From UBA5186 sp040005095 (lineage in GTDB: Bacteria; Actinomycetota; Thermoleophilia; Gaiellales; Gaiellaceae): 14,569 nt of DNA. A program made the translations under genes and the position numbers. Positions within the stretch are counted from its first letter, which is position 1; every line of letters starts with the position of its first letter. The notes beneath the pieces are model-generated. The model did no database searches. It worked only from the letters and a program-made list of their open reading frames with translations, and was not told the DNA's origin. The stretch is from contig JBDTZN010000049.1 in the NCBI GenBank assembly GCA_040005095.1, positions 1 to 14,569 on the forward strand. The letters run 5' to 3'. Positions 6,182-12,992 of the stretch are shown here, piece by piece.

Positions 6182-6616
6182 ATGTCCCGACGCGCAACCC
6201 ACGAACGCGAAGCTGCCGACCGGATCCACTCGGCGGCGATCCATGTCCTGCGCCGCGCCCGCAAGGACGACCCGGCCGCGGGAGTAGGCCCGGCGCGGCT
6301 CTCCGCGCTGTCCGTCCTCGTCTTCGGCGGCCCGCGCAGCCTGCGAGAGCTTGCCGACGCCGAGCAGGTGACCGCCCCCACGATGAGCGCGATCGTCACC
6401 GGCCTCGAGCGAGAGGGCGTCGCGCGGCGCCGGCCTCACCCCGACGACGCCCGCGCGTTGAGGATCGAGGCGACCGTGAAGGGACGCCGCCTGCTCGAAC
6501 GCGCCCGGCAGCGCAGGATCGACAATCTCGCCGAGCTGTTCGGGCCGCTGGACGAGCGGGAGCTCGCGACGATCCGCGATGCAGCCGAGTTGCTCGAGCG
6601 AGCGCTCAGAAGATGA
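6182..6616 (+). CDS. MarR-family transcriptional regulator
   Basis: A 144-aa winged helix-turn-helix dimer that typically represses neighbouring genes and releases DNA on binding a small ligand. The helix-turn-helix and wing are visible as SLRELADAEQVTAPTMSAIVTGLEREGVARRRPHPDDARALRIEATVKGR (residues about 53-102), with the DDxR wing signature intact. Flanking N- and C-terminal helices would form the dimer interface. ATG 6182 directly follows a 21-bp palindrome; a GTGAGG SD lies 10 nt upstream. The likely targets are itself and the divergent ankyrin gene. The 3' end overlaps the convergent acetyltransferase gene by 11 nt. There are no cysteines suggesting a redox-sensing OhrR type. Confidence 0.92.
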   Translation: MSRRATHEREAADRIHSAAIHVLRRARKDDPAAGVGPARLSALSVLVFGGPRSLRELADAEQVTAPTMSAIVTGLEREGVARRRPHPDDARALRIEATVKGRRLLERARQRRIDNLAELFGPLDERELATIRDAAELLERALRR

Positions 6617-7403
6617 GGCTTCGGTACGAGATCGTCTGCTGCATTCCGATCGCCTCGTAGACGCGAATCGCGGAGGCGTTCTCCGGGCGAACGAAGAGGC
6701 ACACCGTCGGCACGCTGCCCAGCAACAGCCGCACGAGGTCGCGCATCCCGCGCTGGGCATTGCCTCGGCCGCGCGCGTCGGGATCCACCCAGACCTGCTG
6801 GAGCTGCACCGCGCTCGGGGTCCACGCCGAGGCCTCTGCCTTGAACAGGATCACCCCGTCCTCGGCCCAGATCCACGACCTCCCCTCCTCGATCTGAGCC
6901 CGGGTGCGCCAGCGGAACCCGTCCGGATCGCTCTCGAGCGGGTCGATGCCGATCTCCTCCCGATGTGCGGCGGCGCAGGCGGGCACGAGCAGCTCGAAGT
7001 CGGCCGCCTCGGCGGGTCGCAGGCCGGTCTCCCCCGGCTCGGGCGGCTCCTCCATCACGTAGACCGGCTGCCCGGGACGGTCGTCGCGCGGCTTGGGCAT
7101 TCGGTCGCCGATCGGCTCCCACAGCTCGGCGACGGCCTGCTCCTCGCCGATGATCATCCGTGTGCGGCCCGCCACGGCGACCGCGCCGAACGCGGCACAG
7201 CCCTCTCCCGAGGGGACGACGTTCGTCCCTGCGTGGCAGAGCGCGGCGAGGCCGCCGTCGGATCTCTCCACCGCATTGAACCGCCCCAGCCCTCGCCGGG
7301 CGATGTCCTCCAGGAACACGCGCTCGACGGGAGCCTCGGCGCAGAACGCGAGAATTCGCCGGAGATCCGGCTCGACCAGCGACGCCACGCGCCCATGTTG
7401 CAC
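6606..7403 (-). CDS. DUF4081-GNAT family N-acetyltransferase
   Basis: A 265-aa two-part protein of a kind common in Actinomycetota: an N-terminal DUF4081 region (about residues 10-110, with PVERVFLEDI, ALCHAGTNVVPSG and a WEPIGDRMPKPR segment) and a C-terminal GNAT domain (about 125-265). The acetyl-CoA loop is visible in VWVDPDARGRGNAQRGM, followed by the beta-strand VCLFVRPENASAIRVYEAIGM. The substrate is unknown; it could be an amine, an aminoacyl group or a protein lysine. The start is GTG 7403..7401, only 25 bp from the divergent deoD start. A second GTG, five codons in, is possible. The gene converges on marR with an 11-nt overlap of their 3' ends. Confidence 0.9.
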   Translation of the reverse strand: MQHGRVASLVEPDLRRILAFCAEAPVERVFLEDIARRGLGRFNAVERSDGGLAALCHAGTNVVPSGEGCAAFGAVAVAGRTRMIIGEEQAVAELWEPIGDRMPKPRDDRPGQPVYVMEEPPEPGETGLRPAEAADFELLVPACAAAHREEIGIDPLESDPDGFRWRTRAQIEEGRSWIWAEDGVILFKAEASAWTPSAVQLQQVWVDPDARGRGNAQRGMRDLVRLLLGSVPTVCLFVRPENASAIRVYEAIGMQQTISYRSLIF

Positions 7404-7410
7404 GAACGCC

Positions 7411-7420
7411 GCGGTAGGGT
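7411..7420. promoter_or_regulatory. Overlapping divergent -10-like elements (GNAT / deoD)
   Basis: TAGGGT on the plus strand (7415-7420) ends 8 nt before the deoD GTG. On the minus strand TACCGC (7416..7411) ends 7 nt before the GNAT GTG; the two hexamers share a central TA. The plus-strand hexamer fits TANNNT, while the minus one lacks the final T and is weaker. With only 25 bp between start codons, any -35 regions must lie inside the opposite coding sequence. Confidence 0.45.
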
Positions 7421-7428
7421 TCCGCGTC

Positions 7429-8139
7429 GTGCCGATCCACGTGCGGGCAAACGAAGGCGACTACGGCGAGGCGTGCCTGCTCCCCGGCGATCCACTGCGC
7501 GCCAAGTACATCGCAGAGACCTACTTCGACGATCCCGTTCAGCGGAACGGGGAGCGCGGGATGCTCGGCTACTCCGGGACGTGGGAGGGGAAACCGATCT
7601 CGGTCCAGTCGACGGGGATGGGCTGCCCGACGGCCGCGATCGTCGCCGAGGAGCTGATCCAGCTCGGCGTCAAGCGGCTGCTGCGCGTGGGCACCTGCGG
7701 CGGGCTGCAGCCGGATCACAAGCTCGGAGACCTCATCGTCGCGCTCACCGCGGTGCCTGCAGACTCGACCGCGCTCCACTACGTCGGGAACGAGCCGCAC
7801 TGCCCGACCGCGGATTGGGGCCTGATCCACGAAGCCGTCCACGCCGCCAAGGGCCTCGACCAGCCGATGCACGTGGGGCCGATCGTCTCGAGCGACATCT
7901 TCTACAACAGCGACGAGGGCCAGTACGAGCGCTGGTCGAAGCGCGGGGTGCTCGCGGTCGAGATGGAGGCGGCGATCCTGTTCACGATCGCGGCGCTGAA
8001 GGGCGTGCAGGCCGGGGCGCTCCTCACGGTCAGCGACATCGTGGTCGAAGGCGAGTTCACGCGCATCTCCGACGACGAACTGCGGGCCGCGGTCGACCGG
8101 ATGACGCGGGTCGCGCTGGCGACCGTCACAGCTGACTGA
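7429..8139 (+). CDS. deoD: Purine-nucleoside phosphorylase, DeoD type
   Basis: This enzyme splits purine nucleosides with phosphate to the base and ribose- or deoxyribose-1-phosphate; the freed hypoxanthine could feed the Hpt encoded earlier in the window. The 236-aa product matches the hexameric bacterial family: His4, LLPGDPLRAKYIAET (17-31), MGC (64-66), RVGTCGG (86-92), VEMEA (177-181) and the purine-contacting Asp in VSD (Asp203). The length equals the usual DeoD length. GTG 7429 gives MPIHVRANEGDYGEACLLPGDP, the standard N-terminus; a long upstream in-frame extension lies in the reverse-strand acetyltransferase gene and is not real. No SD is seen; a TAGGGT hexamer 8 nt upstream suggests a leaderless mRNA. 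Confidence 0.93.
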   Translation: MPIHVRANEGDYGEACLLPGDPLRAKYIAETYFDDPVQRNGERGMLGYSGTWEGKPISVQSTGMGCPTAAIVAEELIQLGVKRLLRVGTCGGLQPDHKLGDLIVALTAVPADSTALHYVGNEPHCPTADWGLIHEAVHAAKGLDQPMHVGPIVSSDIFYNSDEGQYERWSKRGVLAVEMEAAILFTIAALKGVQAGALLTVSDIVVEGEFTRISDDELRAAVDRMTRVALATVTAD

Positions 8140-9037
8140 CACCGTTTTCCTGGTCAATCCCGCGTCGGCGAATGGGTCGACGGGACGTCGCTGGCCCGAG
8201 CTGGCGCGCGAGGCGGCGGCGCATGGCCTCAAGGGCGACACGCTCTTCTCCCAACGGCCCGGACAGCTGACCGATCTCGCCGCCGACGCCGTGCGCGAGG
8301 GCGCTCGCCTGCTCGTCGTCGTGGGCGGCGACGGATCGGTCAACGAGGTCGCGAACGGGATCGCCGGTCTCGACGTCGAGGTCGCCGTGATCGCGCGCGG
8401 CACCGGCTGGGACTTCGTCCGCACGTACGACATCCCGCGGAAGGTCGAGGCGGCGGTCGACGTGGCGCTGAACGGCCGCACGCGGGAGATCGACCTGGGG
8501 CGCGCGCGCTTCCGCCGCTGGGACGGGAGCGAGGCCGAGTCGATCTTCGCGAACATCGCGAGCGCCGGCATGAGCGGGGCGATCGCCCAGCGCGCCAACG
8601 AGACGACGAAGGCGCTCGGCGGCAAAGTCTCGTACGCCTGGGCGACCTTCGCGGTCTTCGCGCGCTGGAAGACGAGCGAGGTGAAGGTCACCGTCGGCAA
8701 CGAGACGCGGGAAGGCCGCATGCACGACGTCGTGATCGCGAATGGGCGCTACTTCGGCGGCGGGATGATGATGGCGCCCGAAGCCGAGCCGGACGACGGG
8801 CTCTTCGACGTCCTGCTGATCGGCGACCTGACGAAGCGCGACCTGATCGTCACGCTGCCGAAGACGTACAAGGGCAAACACCTTCCCCACCCGAAGGCGG
8901 AGCTGCTCCGCGGTGCGACGGTCTCCGTCGAGGCGCCGGAGCCGCTCCCGATCGAGCTCGACGGGGAGCAGCCGGGGACGACGCCGGTGCGCTTCGACGT
9001 CGTCCCGAAGGCTCTGCGGCTCCGCGTTCCGGCTTAG
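8132..9037 (+). CDS. Diacylglycerol/sphingosine kinase-like lipid kinase with non-canonical start
   Basis: A member of the YegS/BmrU lipid-kinase family that phosphorylates lipid alcohols such as diacylglycerol at the membrane. Features: VFLVNPASANG at the start (residues 5-15), the nucleotide-binding VVVGGDGSVNEVANGI (62-77), and RGTGWDFVRTYDIP (89-102), where the usual GTxNDF asparagine is tryptophan. The C-terminal beta domain follows (ANGRYFGGGMMMAPEAEPDDGLFDV). The only ATG/GTG/TTG upstream of the catalytic core is GTG 8291, which would delete the first 53 residues including the NP motif. CTG 8132, next to the deoD stop (CTGACTGA), gives a normal 301-aa length. A +1 frameshift at the deoD TGA-C is an alternative. 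Its stop interlocks with the convergent gene (TTAG, 9034-9037). Confidence 0.85.
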   Translation: MTDTVFLVNPASANGSTGRRWPELAREAAAHGLKGDTLFSQRPGQLTDLAADAVREGARLLVVVGGDGSVNEVANGIAGLDVEVAVIARGTGWDFVRTYDIPRKVEAAVDVALNGRTREIDLGRARFRRWDGSEAESIFANIASAGMSGAIAQRANETTKALGGKVSYAWATFAVFARWKTSEVKVTVGNETREGRMHDVVIANGRYFGGGMMMAPEAEPDDGLFDVLLIGDLTKRDLIVTLPKTYKGKHLPHPKAELLRGATVSVEAPEPLPIELDGEQPGTTPVRFDVVPKALRLRVPA

Positions 9038-9390
9038 GTCTTCTTCTTTGAGGTCGAGCGCTTGCGCGAGGCGGTTGCACGGGCCTTCGCGGTCGTGCTC
9101 TTCGCGGCGGCGCGGCTCCGCGACGCAGTGCTCTTCGCCGCGGACCTGCTTCGGGAAGCCGTCGTCTTCGCTCCGCCGCCGAGCTTCTCGACCTGACGCT
9201 CGAGATTCTTCAATCGCTTCTCCATCGCGTCGATTCCGCGCACCTTCTTCGTCAGCTCGTCGACGCGGTCTCGCATGCTCGTCGCGACGGCGAGCAGCCG
9301 GTCGGCTCCCGGAGCGTCGTGGAGACGATTGATCGCTTCTTCGCCTGCGTCGGTCAGCTTGCTCACTAGATCGGTCCGTTGTCGTGCCAC
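9034..9390 (-). CDS. Coiled-coil protein with basic histone-H1-like tail
   Basis: A 118-aa protein in two parts. Residues 1-70 are helical, with a heptad-like stretch SMRDRVDELTKKVRGIDAMEKRLKNLERQVEKL (about 38-70) likely to form a coiled coil. Residues 74-118 are a disordered, highly basic Ala/Ser/Thr/Lys/Arg tail with two near-identical 11-residue units (78-88 and 89-99) and a lysine-rich end. Such tails occur in bacterial H1-like DNA-binding proteins and in some PHA-granule phasins; which applies here cannot be told. The start is GTG 9390..9388, with AGGAGG 5 nt upstream, the strongest SD in the window. It is the last gene of the transpeptidase operon, 34 nt after the preceding stop. The tail codons differ between the repeats, so the protein repeat looks selected. 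Confidence 0.85.
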   Translation of the reverse strand: MARQRTDLVSKLTDAGEEAINRLHDAPGADRLLAVATSMRDRVDELTKKVRGIDAMEKRLKNLERQVEKLGGGAKTTASRSRSAAKSTASRSRAAAKSTTAKARATASRKRSTSKKKT

Positions 9391-9393
9391 AGG

Positions 9394-9426
9394 TACCTCC
9401 TGGTGTTTGGGGAACTCTTACCTCCT
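9394..9426 (-). promoter_or_regulatory. Two identical 8-nt SD sequences before the coiled-coil gene
   Basis: TACCTCCT occurs at 9394-9401 and again at 9419-9426, so the mRNA carries AGGAGGTA twice, 25 nt apart. The proximal copy is 5 nt from the GTG start and is the functional SD. The distal copy overlaps the TAG stop of the upstream gene and has no start codon at proper distance, so it could act as a ribosome standby or coupling site. Confidence 0.6.
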
Positions 9427-10897
9427 AACGGCCGCGCGTAACCGCGAACGTGACGGCGTAGCAGCCTTGCCGGTTCGACGGCGGGCAGGTCGAGCCCGGG
9501 AGCCGCGAGTTCAGGACATGGCGGCCGAGGCTGGCTTCCGGCGAGGAGAAGGTTCGCACCGCGAAGCCCGGGACGTCGCCACCGGTGAGATTGCCGAGCT
9601 CGGCGTCGTGCGGGCACGGAACCAGCGCCCCCTGCACCGAGAGAGCATTCCCGAGGGCGCCGAAGTCGCACTCGCGCGTCGAGAAGAGCGCGGTCCAGGG
9701 CCGGCCGCGAGGCACATGGACGTCGACGGTCTGGCTGCCGTGGAACACGCGCCCGTCGCGCGCCGCCAGGACGCCCGGCCAGCGTCCCCAAGCGCTGCCG
9801 AGGTTCCAGTAGACGATCCACTCGCCCGGAGCGGTCGTGGTCTGCCCCAGCTGAGTGGACTGAGCTCCTCCGCCCGGATCCATCGCTCGGCGCGTCAGGA
9901 GACTCTCGAGCTTCACGCGCAGGTGGACGAGCGGCGGGCGCGGAGTCCAGGAGACGAGGATGCGGCGGGCGACCACGAGGCGAACCGGCGCCAAGCCCGC
10001 ACGCCCCGGGATGGTCAGAGAGACGACCACGTCTCGTCCGCTCCGCGCTACCTGCGGCCGCGGCGTGTTCCGTGTGCTGCCCGCGTCCTTGACCACGATC
10101 GCGAGACGTTGCGCGCCGGCAGGCCTGGGCGGCGCTCGCAGGACGAACCGGTAGGTGCCGCTCACCTCCTGCGGCACCCCGGGCTCGGCGAGGCAGGCGC
10201 GGAGGGCTGTGGAATCGCCCTTCGTCCGGTGTGCGCACTCCGCCTGCCTGGCCGCATACGTCCCGTCGGTCGAGATGAAGAGCTCCCCCTCCGCCTGGGA
10301 GGTAGAGCTCGTCGTAGGCGCACGACGCTCGACCCAGATCGCGCGGAACGGATGCAGCTCCGTGCGCTCGCCGTACGTGGAGTGGTCGCAGTCCCATACC
10401 CAGGAGCCGAGGAGCTTGACCCGGTCGCCGCGATCCGGCCACGCCCAGCGCGGGAACGATCCCTCCTCGCGCTCCACGTGGATCCGGTTCACGTCCTCGA
10501 TCTCCGCCGCGAAGTTGCCGGTCCGCTGAGTCGGATTTCCGCCGAGCAGCTGCTGGTACTGGGGATCGGGCGCGACGTCGAAGTTGAAGTCGTAGGAGAG
10601 GTGCGTGAGCGGGTTGTCGACCCCGGTCGGGTGGGAGGGAACAAGCGGCTGCTTCTCCGAGCTGACCGTGCCTTCGAGCCACATGGGCGGAGGCGGAGCG
10701 CCGGTCGCGGACGTGTCCCGGTCGTTGACGTACGCCCAGTTCGGCGCCTGGTGCTGGTAGATGAGCGTGTTGTTCCGCTTGCAGCCGTCGGCCTCGGCCT
10801 GGACGAGCGGATCCGGCCGCGACAGCGCGAGCGCGGAGATCGCGGCCACGACCGCTGCGACGGCGACGCCGGCAGCGACGAGCAGAGCGCGCCTCAT
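9425..10897 (-). CDS. Membrane-anchored or secreted protein of unknown function
   Basis: A 490-aa product. The N-terminus MRRALLVAAGVAVAAVVAAISALAL is a signal peptide or signal anchor without a lipobox, so the rest lies outside the membrane. The exported part has eight cysteines, an even number compatible with disulfides, and a notable motif GSWVWDCDHSTYGERTELHP around residues 165-184, followed by FRAIWVERR; its His/Asp/Glu residues could bind metal, but this is speculation. I do not recognise a named family. ATG 10897 overlaps the transpeptidase stop (ATGA), so the two are translationally coupled, which suggests a shared envelope role. The codon use and GC content resemble the neighbours. 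Confidence 0.85.
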   Translation of the reverse strand: MRRALLVAAGVAVAAVVAAISALALSRPDPLVQAEADGCKRNNTLIYQHQAPNWAYVNDRDTSATGAPPPPMWLEGTVSSEKQPLVPSHPTGVDNPLTHLSYDFNFDVAPDPQYQQLLGGNPTQRTGNFAAEIEDVNRIHVEREEGSFPRWAWPDRGDRVKLLGSWVWDCDHSTYGERTELHPFRAIWVERRAPTTSSTSQAEGELFISTDGTYAARQAECAHRTKGDSTALRACLAEPGVPQEVSGTYRFVLRAPPRPAGAQRLAIVVKDAGSTRNTPRPQVARSGRDVVVSLTIPGRAGLAPVRLVVARRILVSWTPRPPLVHLRVKLESLLTRRAMDPGGGAQSTQLGQTTTAPGEWIVYWNLGSAWGRWPGVLAARDGRVFHGSQTVDVHVPRGRPWTALFSTRECDFGALGNALSVQGALVPCPHDAELGNLTGGDVPGFAVRTFSSPEASLGRHVLNSRLPGSTCPPSNRQGCYAVTFAVTRGR

Positions 10898-11646
10898 TCG
10901 TGGATCACGACCGGCGTTCCGGTCATGGTCGCGGCGAACATCCGGCGCAGGACGGCGTTCGGAAGGCGCAGGCAGCCGTTCGAGACCGGCTGTCCGATCG
11001 AGGCGGGATTGTTCGTCCCGTGGATTGCGATCGGGCCGCCCTGCGTCCAGCCGGTCAACACGTTCGAGTACGCGGAAATCCCGATCGCCCCGGGCCCGTA
11101 CGGCCCCGACGCGTCACCCGCGAGCAGCCGCTGGTTGACGTAGTAGCGGCCGGTGGGCGTCGGGGTGGCCGCCGAGCCGACCGCGGCGGTCGCGTGCAGA
11201 ACGGGCTTCCCGCGCCGGAAGAGCGTGATGCGCCGCTGCGAGATGTCCACCTCGATGCGCGTCGGCACGCGGAACAGGCGTACGTCGCGGGCGCGGACGT
11301 AGCCCGTCATCCCGTTCGGTCGGACCGGGAGCTGGATGCGGAACCACGTGGGCTCGCAGGACGGCGTCACCCGGGCGCCCAGCACCCCGAACACGGTTGG
11401 CGCGCCGTTCGCGTTCTTCGGGCCGAAGCGCGCGAGCACGCGCCCGTCCGGCCGCCTGTAGGCGCTGGCGCCATGTGGCGCGACGACCGCCCAGCCGTTA
11501 CGTGGTGTGACCAGCGGCCGGTACCGCTTCGCTTGGCAGGCCGCACGGGCCTTCTTCGCGACCGGCACCGCCTGGCTCTGGGCGGTCGCGCCGCAGCCGG
11601 CCAGGAAGAGCGCGGCAAGCAGGAAGACGACTGGCCTCGAGCGCAT
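10894..11646 (-). CDS. Lipoprotein L,D-transpeptidase (YkuD domain)
   Basis: These enzymes form 3-3 peptidoglycan cross-links or attach proteins to the wall, outside the membrane. The 250-aa product has a lipoprotein signal peptide with lipobox LAGC (Cys18). A middle region about 45-125 contains an SH3-like pattern (AVVAPHGASAYRRPDG..., WFRIQLPVRPNGMTGYVRARDV). The YkuD domain (about 130-250) starts IEVDISQRRITLFRRGKPV and carries the catalytic signature IHGTNNPASIGQPVSNGCLRL, with His209 and nucleophile Cys225. ATG 11646 is chosen because it opens the signal peptide; a far longer upstream reading frame is the shadow of dinB. A GACAAT hexamer lies 9 nt upstream. It is the first gene of a three-gene operon and is divergent from dinB. 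Confidence 0.94.
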   Translation of the reverse strand: MRSRPVVFLLAALFLAGCGATAQSQAVPVAKKARAACQAKRYRPLVTPRNGWAVVAPHGASAYRRPDGRVLARFGPKNANGAPTVFGVLGARVTPSCEPTWFRIQLPVRPNGMTGYVRARDVRLFRVPTRIEVDISQRRITLFRRGKPVLHATAAVGSAATPTPTGRYYVNQRLLAGDASGPYGPGAIGISAYSNVLTGWTQGGPIAIHGTNNPASIGQPVSNGCLRLPNAVLRRMFAATMTGTPVVIHE

Positions 11647-11690
11647 GCGCCGCGCATTGTCGCAGCAGCAGACAGCTCCGACCCGATCCG

Positions 11691-11696
11691 TAGGCT
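11691..11696 (+). promoter_or_regulatory. Candidate -10 element of leaderless dinB
   Basis: TAGGCT (TANNNT) ends 7 nt before the dinB GTG, with no SD between. No SOS box of the actinobacterial TCGAAC N4 GTTCGA type is visible in the 57-bp gap, so DNA-damage control through LexA is not supported from sequence. Confidence 0.5.
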
Positions 11697-11703
11697 TGGC
11701 CGC

Positions 11704-12756
11704 GTGATCCTCGCGCACCTCGACCTCGATGCATTCTTCGCCGCGGTCGAGGAGCTCGAAAGCCCCGAGCTGCGCGAAGGGCCGCTCATCGTCGGCGGCG
11801 ATCCGCACGGCCGCGGCGTCGTCGCGACCGCGAACTACCATGCGCGCCGCTTCGGGATCCAGTCGGCGATGAGCTGCGCCGAGGCGCTCCGGCGCTGCCC
11901 GCACGCGACCTTCGTCCGTCCGCGGCACGCCGTCTACGGCGAGTACTCGCGCTCGGTCTGGGAGACAGTGCGCGGGATCGTGCCGACCGTCGAGCGCACC
12001 GGCCTCGACGAGGGCTACCTCGATCTCGGCGAGGTCGCGAGGGACTTTCTGGCCGCGCGCGCGCACGCCGAGGCTGTGCAGACGGCGGTGCGCGCCGCGA
12101 CGAGCCTTTCGTGCTCCATCGGGGTCGCTCCCGCGAAGGTGGTCGCGAAGGTCGCGAGCGACCGGCGCAAGCCGGGTGGACTGACGGTGGTCGTCCCAGG
12201 ATCGGAGGCACGGTTCCTCGCTCCGCTCGCCGTGCGGAAACTCCCGGGCGTCGGGCCGAAGGCAGACGAACGGCTGCGCGGCGCCGGCATCGTGACGTGC
12301 GGCCAGCTCGCCGCGCTGACCGACGACGAGCTCCGGGGCCTGCTCCACGGCAAGGTCGGGAGACTGCTCCGCGACAGGGCTCGCGGGATCGATACGCGCG
12401 GGCTCGAGCTTGGAACCGAGCGCATATCGATCAGCGTCGAAGAAACCTTCGCCCGCGACCTGACCGACCGCGAGCAGCTCCACGAGGAGCTACGGCGGAT
12501 GGCACGGGAGGTCGCCGAGCACCTGCAGCGCTCCGGAAAGACCGCGCGCACGGTGACGACCAAGCTCCGCTACTCGGACTTCTCGATCCGGAGCCGCTCG
12601 ACCACGATGCGCGTGGCGATCGACGACAGCGAGACGATCGCCGATCTGGCGTGCGGCCTCCTCGATCGCGCGCTGAAGGATCGACCCGGCGCGCTCCGCC
12701 TGGCAGGCGTCGGCGTCTCGGGACTCGTCGCGCATCACCAGCTCGCACTTCTGTGA
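11704..12756 (+). CDS. dinB: DNA polymerase IV (Y-family translesion polymerase)
   Basis: DinB copies damaged templates at replication forks at the cost of fidelity. The 350-aa product has the palm motif HLDLDAFFAAVE with catalytic Asp7 and steric-gate Phe12, the second acidic site LDEGYLD (Asp102, Glu103; the usual SIDEAYLD reads GLDEGYLD), CSIGVAPAKVVAKVASDRRKP, the helix-hairpin-helix RKLPGVGPKADERL, and the little-finger domain (about 240-340). It ends in QLALL, a plausible sliding-clamp-binding peptide. The start is GTG 11704, giving MILAHLDLD; the extended upstream frame runs antisense to the transpeptidase gene and is not real. It is divergent from the transpeptidase operon and stands alone transcriptionally. 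Confidence 0.95.
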   Translation: MILAHLDLDAFFAAVEELESPELREGPLIVGGDPHGRGVVATANYHARRFGIQSAMSCAEALRRCPHATFVRPRHAVYGEYSRSVWETVRGIVPTVERTGLDEGYLDLGEVARDFLAARAHAEAVQTAVRAATSLSCSIGVAPAKVVAKVASDRRKPGGLTVVVPGSEARFLAPLAVRKLPGVGPKADERLRGAGIVTCGQLAALTDDELRGLLHGKVGRLLRDRARGIDTRGLELGTERISISVEETFARDLTDREQLHEELRRMAREVAEHLQRSGKTARTVTTKLRYSDFSIRSRSTTMRVAIDDSETIADLACGLLDRALKDRPGALRLAGVGVSGLVAHHQLALL

Positions 12757-12802
12757 CCGAATTGTTTCGACTTCGTAATGCCCGCTAACTCGACATATCC
12801 GA

Positions 12803-12819
12803 TCACGTCATTAACGTGA
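12803..12819. promoter_or_regulatory. 17-bp palindrome upstream of the CxxC microprotein gene
   Basis: TCACGTCATTAACGTGA consists of perfect 6-bp arms (TCACGT/ACGTGA) around CATTA. It lies in an AT-richer gap of 70 bp after dinB and ends 7 bp before the ATG at 12827. It could be an operator, or form a hairpin in the leader that affects ribosome access. No T-run follows, so a terminator is unlikely. Confidence 0.45.
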
Positions 12820-12826
12820 GACAGAG

Positions 12827-12961
12827 ATGCATTCACACACGAAATCGGTCACGCACGCCATCGTCGTGCGCCGGGGGATCCCCTACGAGGTCGAGCGGGT
12901 CGTCTGCACGCAGTGCCACCGCATCCTCGAAGAGCGGCCCGTCTCCCGCGTAGCGGCTTAG
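12827..12961 (+). CDS. 44-aa CxxC microprotein
   Basis: An open frame of 44 codons: MHSHTKSVTHAIVVRRGIPY, followed by a segment with CTQC (residues 28-31), then HRILEERPVSRVAA. The CTQCHRILEERP segment looks like half of a zinc ribbon (CxxC knuckle plus histidines), so a dimer or a partner would be needed to complete a metal site. The composition and third-position GC match real genes here, and the frame fills an otherwise unexplained AT-rich gap with a palindrome. The SD is weak (GTGAGAC/AGAG just upstream). It lies 43 nt before the DUF4234-type gene and 70 nt after dinB. The function is unknown; a small metal-binding or regulatory protein is the natural guess. Confidence 0.6.
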   Translation: MHSHTKSVTHAIVVRRGIPYEVERVVCTQCHRILEERPVSRVAA

Positions 12962-12992
12962 ACCCCAGCTTGCAATTCCGGTCGGGGTGCGA

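Noticed and set aside
11647..11703. SOS (LexA) box for dinB
   Set aside because: No TCGAAC N4 GTTCGA-like inverted repeat is present in the gap.
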